From contig JBAJFG010000149.1 in NCBI GenBank assembly GCA_037903475.1, forward strand, positions 481,831 through 545,830: a stretch of DNA of 64,000 nucleotides, written 5' to 3'. A model generated the notes under the pieces. The model searched no databases. It had not been told where the DNA came from and was given only the letters and a program-made list of their open reading frames with translations. Positions within the stretch are counted from its first letter, which is position 1, and the number at the start of each line of letters is the position of its first letter. Origin of the DNA: Ancylostoma caninum. Its lineage: Eukaryota; Nematoda; Chromadorea; Rhabditida; Ancylostomatidae. The position numbers and the translations under genes are program-made. Shown here piece by piece: positions 61,401-64,000 of this stretch.

Positions 61401-63795
61401 GGGCACAAGTATGCAATACCATTCTATATTTGCACTGAGAGAGGTACATAACAAATTAAACTATGGATAAGAAAAATCAAGAATGCTACCACACATCAAA
61501 GTCGTGAGGCATACGAACGATCTTCTATTTCTACTAAAGCAGAAGGGGCTCTAATCAAGCTTACAGGCCTTTCACGAACAGTTTGTTGCAATATTCTTAG
61601 GAAAAAAGTATTATTTCTTCTAACAGAGTTCAATATTTGCAATCCTAGTTCCTGACAGGCATGCTGTGTAGAGTTAGTCAAATTTTCAACATTTCTGAAA
61701 GGGTCACAACAAATAAACTCATCTAGAAGAGCAGTCACAGATAAAGTATTACGATCGAAAAGAAACAGAATGATAGAAGCAAAAGTATCTATCTCCTCCG
61801 CACCATCGCGCCCATTTAGGTACACGATGTCCTGCCTACTGTGCCGGGTTCTTTTCCAGTAAGTTCGAGACGAAAAAACTTTCCCGTCAATCACCAGTCG
61901 TGAGCTGCAAACGACAGATAATTGCGACAGGTTTTACTGCTGAGACTACTTCAACCTACTAGACTTCATCTTGCGGAGCTATGAGCGCTCTGTGCTCATC
62001 CTGCAGTGAGCAGGGATCTACCCTGCTACCTTTTGGAATGTACGTCCTTGGGTTGATCGCCACACCCACAGGGAACCTGAAGCTCTTAATACCATCATAA
62101 GTCTAGCATCATAATATTCTCTTATATAAACGCAGGTACCTATTTTTTTGCTTATTATCCACTCGACGCCGAAAAGAAATCATTGCAGCGTTCTGTTTCT
62201 CACATGCCTCATTAAACATATACCTCATTTTTTTATTTAAGAGATACCTGAACAAGTTAAGAAGTTCAATACTCTATCGATTCACTCTAACCGCCATTAA
62301 ATAACCTTTCTATCATAGCCGCAGCGCTATTGGTGGTGGACTGATGCAATTTAATCTGTAGCCTACGATGTAGGCTCTCAAATGGGCTAGAAGACCACTG
62401 GTACATAGTACCATGGTCCAACATCTCCTCTCTCATTCCGTGCTCAAAGAACCACTGAAGAAAAGTAAAGAATTTTATAAAAAGAAATGTCATACGCCCC
62501 TGTATAATCACAAACATTCCTACAGAAAATGCAGGAATAGTTGAGAGCTCGACTCACATGGCATTTCATCGTAAATGTATCCGGAGCCATTGCAGCCCAT
62601 ATTTCCTTCGTCAATCTTGCTAGTTCTTGAATTTCTTGTATCGCAAATGTTGTAAGTGTTTGACTCCGTGCCATAATTCGTAGACATAACCAAAACCCTA
62701 GCAGTGAAGCTCCAGCGACTGACGAATGGACCATACCTTCTGCCACAACCAATGGGAATAACACGAATGCCAGCTGAATAGTACCCCTTGCAACATAGAA
62801 GGACAAGGTAATAACGTCTCATACTTCATCAATTTCAGCAGCTTTGCACGTTCGAAGGTCTTCTAGCGACATAACCAAACTATTCGAATACGTATGGGAA
62901 CATATCCTTTTGAGGGTGTTCTTGATGACATCTATTTGATCACTATCCACTCGTAAATCAGGGAACCTCGATTTGACGCTGAAGAGATCTGCAGAGGGGT
63001 GCGTTGAAATCAATTGGAATCATCGTAGGATATCTCGACTCCGCATGGAAATCTATGCTAACCTCTGATTCTGTCTCTTGTGACCCCTTCAGAGCATATG
63101 TGAAGAGCATCAGACGAAAAAGAGCTCGGTAGCATCAACCTCATAAAAGGAGTTACTCCTACAAAAAAAAAGATCCAATAAAGCATGAAGGAGCATGGGA
63201 TAAAGTGATGACAACGAACGTGGAACACCATTACTCCCAGATTCACCATCTGCTATATACGACTCAGGGGCTCTCAAGATTCTGCCAGTATCTTCAGTCG
63301 ATATCCAAATCCGTGACTTTTCACCAACTTCTCCCCTTAGATAACACTTAGAGCAACCGTACTCGGAATGCCATCTCGGTACACCAAAAATAAGTTGCTG
63401 CGCCTAGAATACTATTATCACGCAGCTGTCCAACGCCTCACATTTTTGTTTCCCTTACCGCCATATCAGCAATACCGCGATATAATGAGACTTCAATTAA
63501 CCAGGTAGTTCCATCAATTTCCACTTGGAATGGATCTTGTCGCAGATAACATAGTTCCGACTCTAATCTAAATGAGCTTACTGCAGCGCTACTGAGACAG
63601 TGGTGCTGTTTCTCTCGCATCTGACAATCTTGTGAGGTACATAAATTATCAGACCTAGAAAACAGTGTTTCCATGATTGTTTGTGTTGGCTTTGTTGGAG
63701 AATAAACAACACCCGCTAGAATGGAGTTGTAGTAGTTGTCAGCAGCAGATTTGGGTATGCTGTCCAAGCGAAGATAGAGCGGCCAAACTTCTCGC
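55458..63795 (-). CDS. Transposase-derived multi-exon gene with novel C-terminal region (5' partial)
   Basis: Sixteen exons agree in phase: 63795-63459, 63403-63229, 63158-63063, 62988-62825, 62773-62558, 62454-62306, 61904-61515, 61136-61054, 60989-60823, 56630-56394, 56337-56191, 56131-56036, 55978-55867, 55814-55703, 55637-55580 and 55520-55458, at least 866 aa. Residues 1 to about 508 carry blocks in the order seen in CACTA/KDZ-like DDE transposase proteins: VWPLYLRLDSIPKSAADNYY then SILAGVVYSPTKP, EVSLYRGIADMA, YGCSKCYLRGE, SNGVTPFMRL, SLEDLRTCKAAEIDE, FAIQEIQELARL, and SSPFESLHRRLQIKL. Residues about 509-866 match nothing I know; they end in an acidic tail (RIVEDVEDEE). Many introns and an unbroken frame suggest a domesticated gene rather than a mobile copy. 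The intron 56631-60822 holds the satellite array. The first exon(s) were not resolved, and whether one transcript spans that intron is inferred. Confidence 0.65.
56699..56736. repeat. (TG)n microsatellite
   Basis: TTTGTGTGTTTGTGTGTGTG-type run at the array edge. It is preceded by CTATAAAAGTGAAAG and followed by a CCGATCGGGACCAAATTTTG segment that looks like part of a dispersed repeat. Confidence 0.8.
56826..60620. repeat. Satellite array, 118-bp unit, about 29 copies plus divergent edge
   Basis: The unit starts ACCAGGGACTAGCGGGAACA and contains ATCGATTTATCGATTTTATT. Starts recur every 118 bp from 56888 to 60179; a few units are shorter by about 7 (one fewer ATCGATTT). Two unit types differ in GGTAGCTCAATGCGCTG (A) versus GGTACCTCAGTGCGCTG (B), and B is usually preceded by CTTGACC and A by CTTAACC. 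From 58.87 to 59.7 kb the order is A-A-B-A-A-B-A-A. Three decayed units follow at 60290-60620. Because 118 is not a multiple of 3, open frames inside are incidental. Confidence 0.92.
61168..61470 (+). CDS. Open frame opposite a transposase-gene intron (uncertain)
   Basis: 100 codons on the plus strand within the 61137-61514 intron of the minus-strand gene. The second half looks like real protein (AYIFHLESEIESGDNINMMI, TYTDVLVWNWKGTSMQYHSI). There is no splice signal that ties it to other exons and no known family. It could be a nested gene fragment or a chance frame. Confidence 0.2.
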   Translation: MLTKIKNTNSFAKRGTTPPRNGRILGRSTLRELGRPLAYIFHLESEIESGDNINMMIYSEPFTGTADTYTDVLVWNWKGTSMQYHSIFALREVHNKLNYG

Positions 63796-64000
63796 CTACA
63801 AGCGTTAAATACCTAGTTATATATTTTTTGGTTAGAGAACTACAATATCAGTTCTCCAAACAACCAGCTGAACCATCGCAGAAAGACTCGTATCTAAATC
63901 TACAACCGGCTGCGAGAGGCGCGCCTTCACGAAGTAAAAACGCCTTCTTACTACGCAATCCGCAGTCCTTATTTAAATTTCCCGCCGCATTAGCATTGGT
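63796..64000 (-). other. 5' part of the transposase-derived gene, unresolved
   Basis: A TTGTAG acceptor near 63904 is followed by YESFCDGSAGCLEN, which could be the expected DG-containing exon, but no donor in the needed phase was found before a stop. The true upstream exons probably lie beyond the window. Confidence 0.3.

Overview
The window looks like nuclear DNA of a parasitic clade V nematode, probably a strongylid (hookworm or Haemonchus relatives). The reasons are small introns with TTTTCAG-type acceptors, trans-splice-like acceptors just upstream of start codons, a CAP/ASP-type secreted protein gene, UDP-galactopyranose mutase and sphingosine-1-phosphate lyase genes of nematode type, and heavy interspersion of small TIR elements, mariner relics and LINE fragments. 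The species was not identified.

Layout. 1-10 kb is gene-poor: GC-rich TIR elements with a nested tRNA-like SINE, an RTE-type LINE relic, a 460-bp palindrome, a hAT-type MITE with an 8-bp target duplication, and a TATA-containing LTR-like or promoter-like block near 6.3-6.9 kb. 10.9-17.1 kb holds a small acidic unrecognised gene (minus), one copy of a composite repeat with tRNA-like promoters, and a ten-exon UDP-galactopyranose mutase gene (minus, with an apparent 1-nt frame shift in exon 9). 17-29 kb is mostly repeats: a decayed near-full-length mariner, MITEs and a 559-bp near-perfect palindrome. It also carries an 82-aa ORF and two orphan coding exons. 29.8-34.5 kb (plus) encodes a secreted mosaic of thyroglobulin type-1, Kunitz and cysteine-rich domains. 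It is convergent with a complete 14-exon sphingosine-1-phosphate lyase gene at 34.6-38.9 kb (minus).

39.6-43 kb holds an inverted second copy of the 11.8-12.7 kb composite repeat and a LINE remnant. 43.5-48.8 kb holds two small secreted-protein genes: an unrecognised 139-aa protein (plus) and a 206-aa CAP/ASP-like protein (minus) that lacks a normally conserved histidine. 49-54 kb is again repeats, including two copies of one repeat in which each copy carries a different insertion and shows the other's empty site. It also has a possible NTR/TIMP-like exon at 50.5-50.9 kb.

55.4-63.8 kb (minus) is the most unusual locus. It is a gene of at least 16 exons in which a DDE-transposase-like region of about 500 residues is spliced in frame to about 350 residues that I cannot assign. 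One of its introns holds a roughly 3.5-kb satellite of 118-bp units with local higher-order (A-A-B) order. The 5' end of this gene lies at or beyond the window edge.

Exon coordinates were derived by hand from splice consensus, phase continuity and protein similarity. Most internal exons of the four large genes agree in phase. First exons are less certain where stated.
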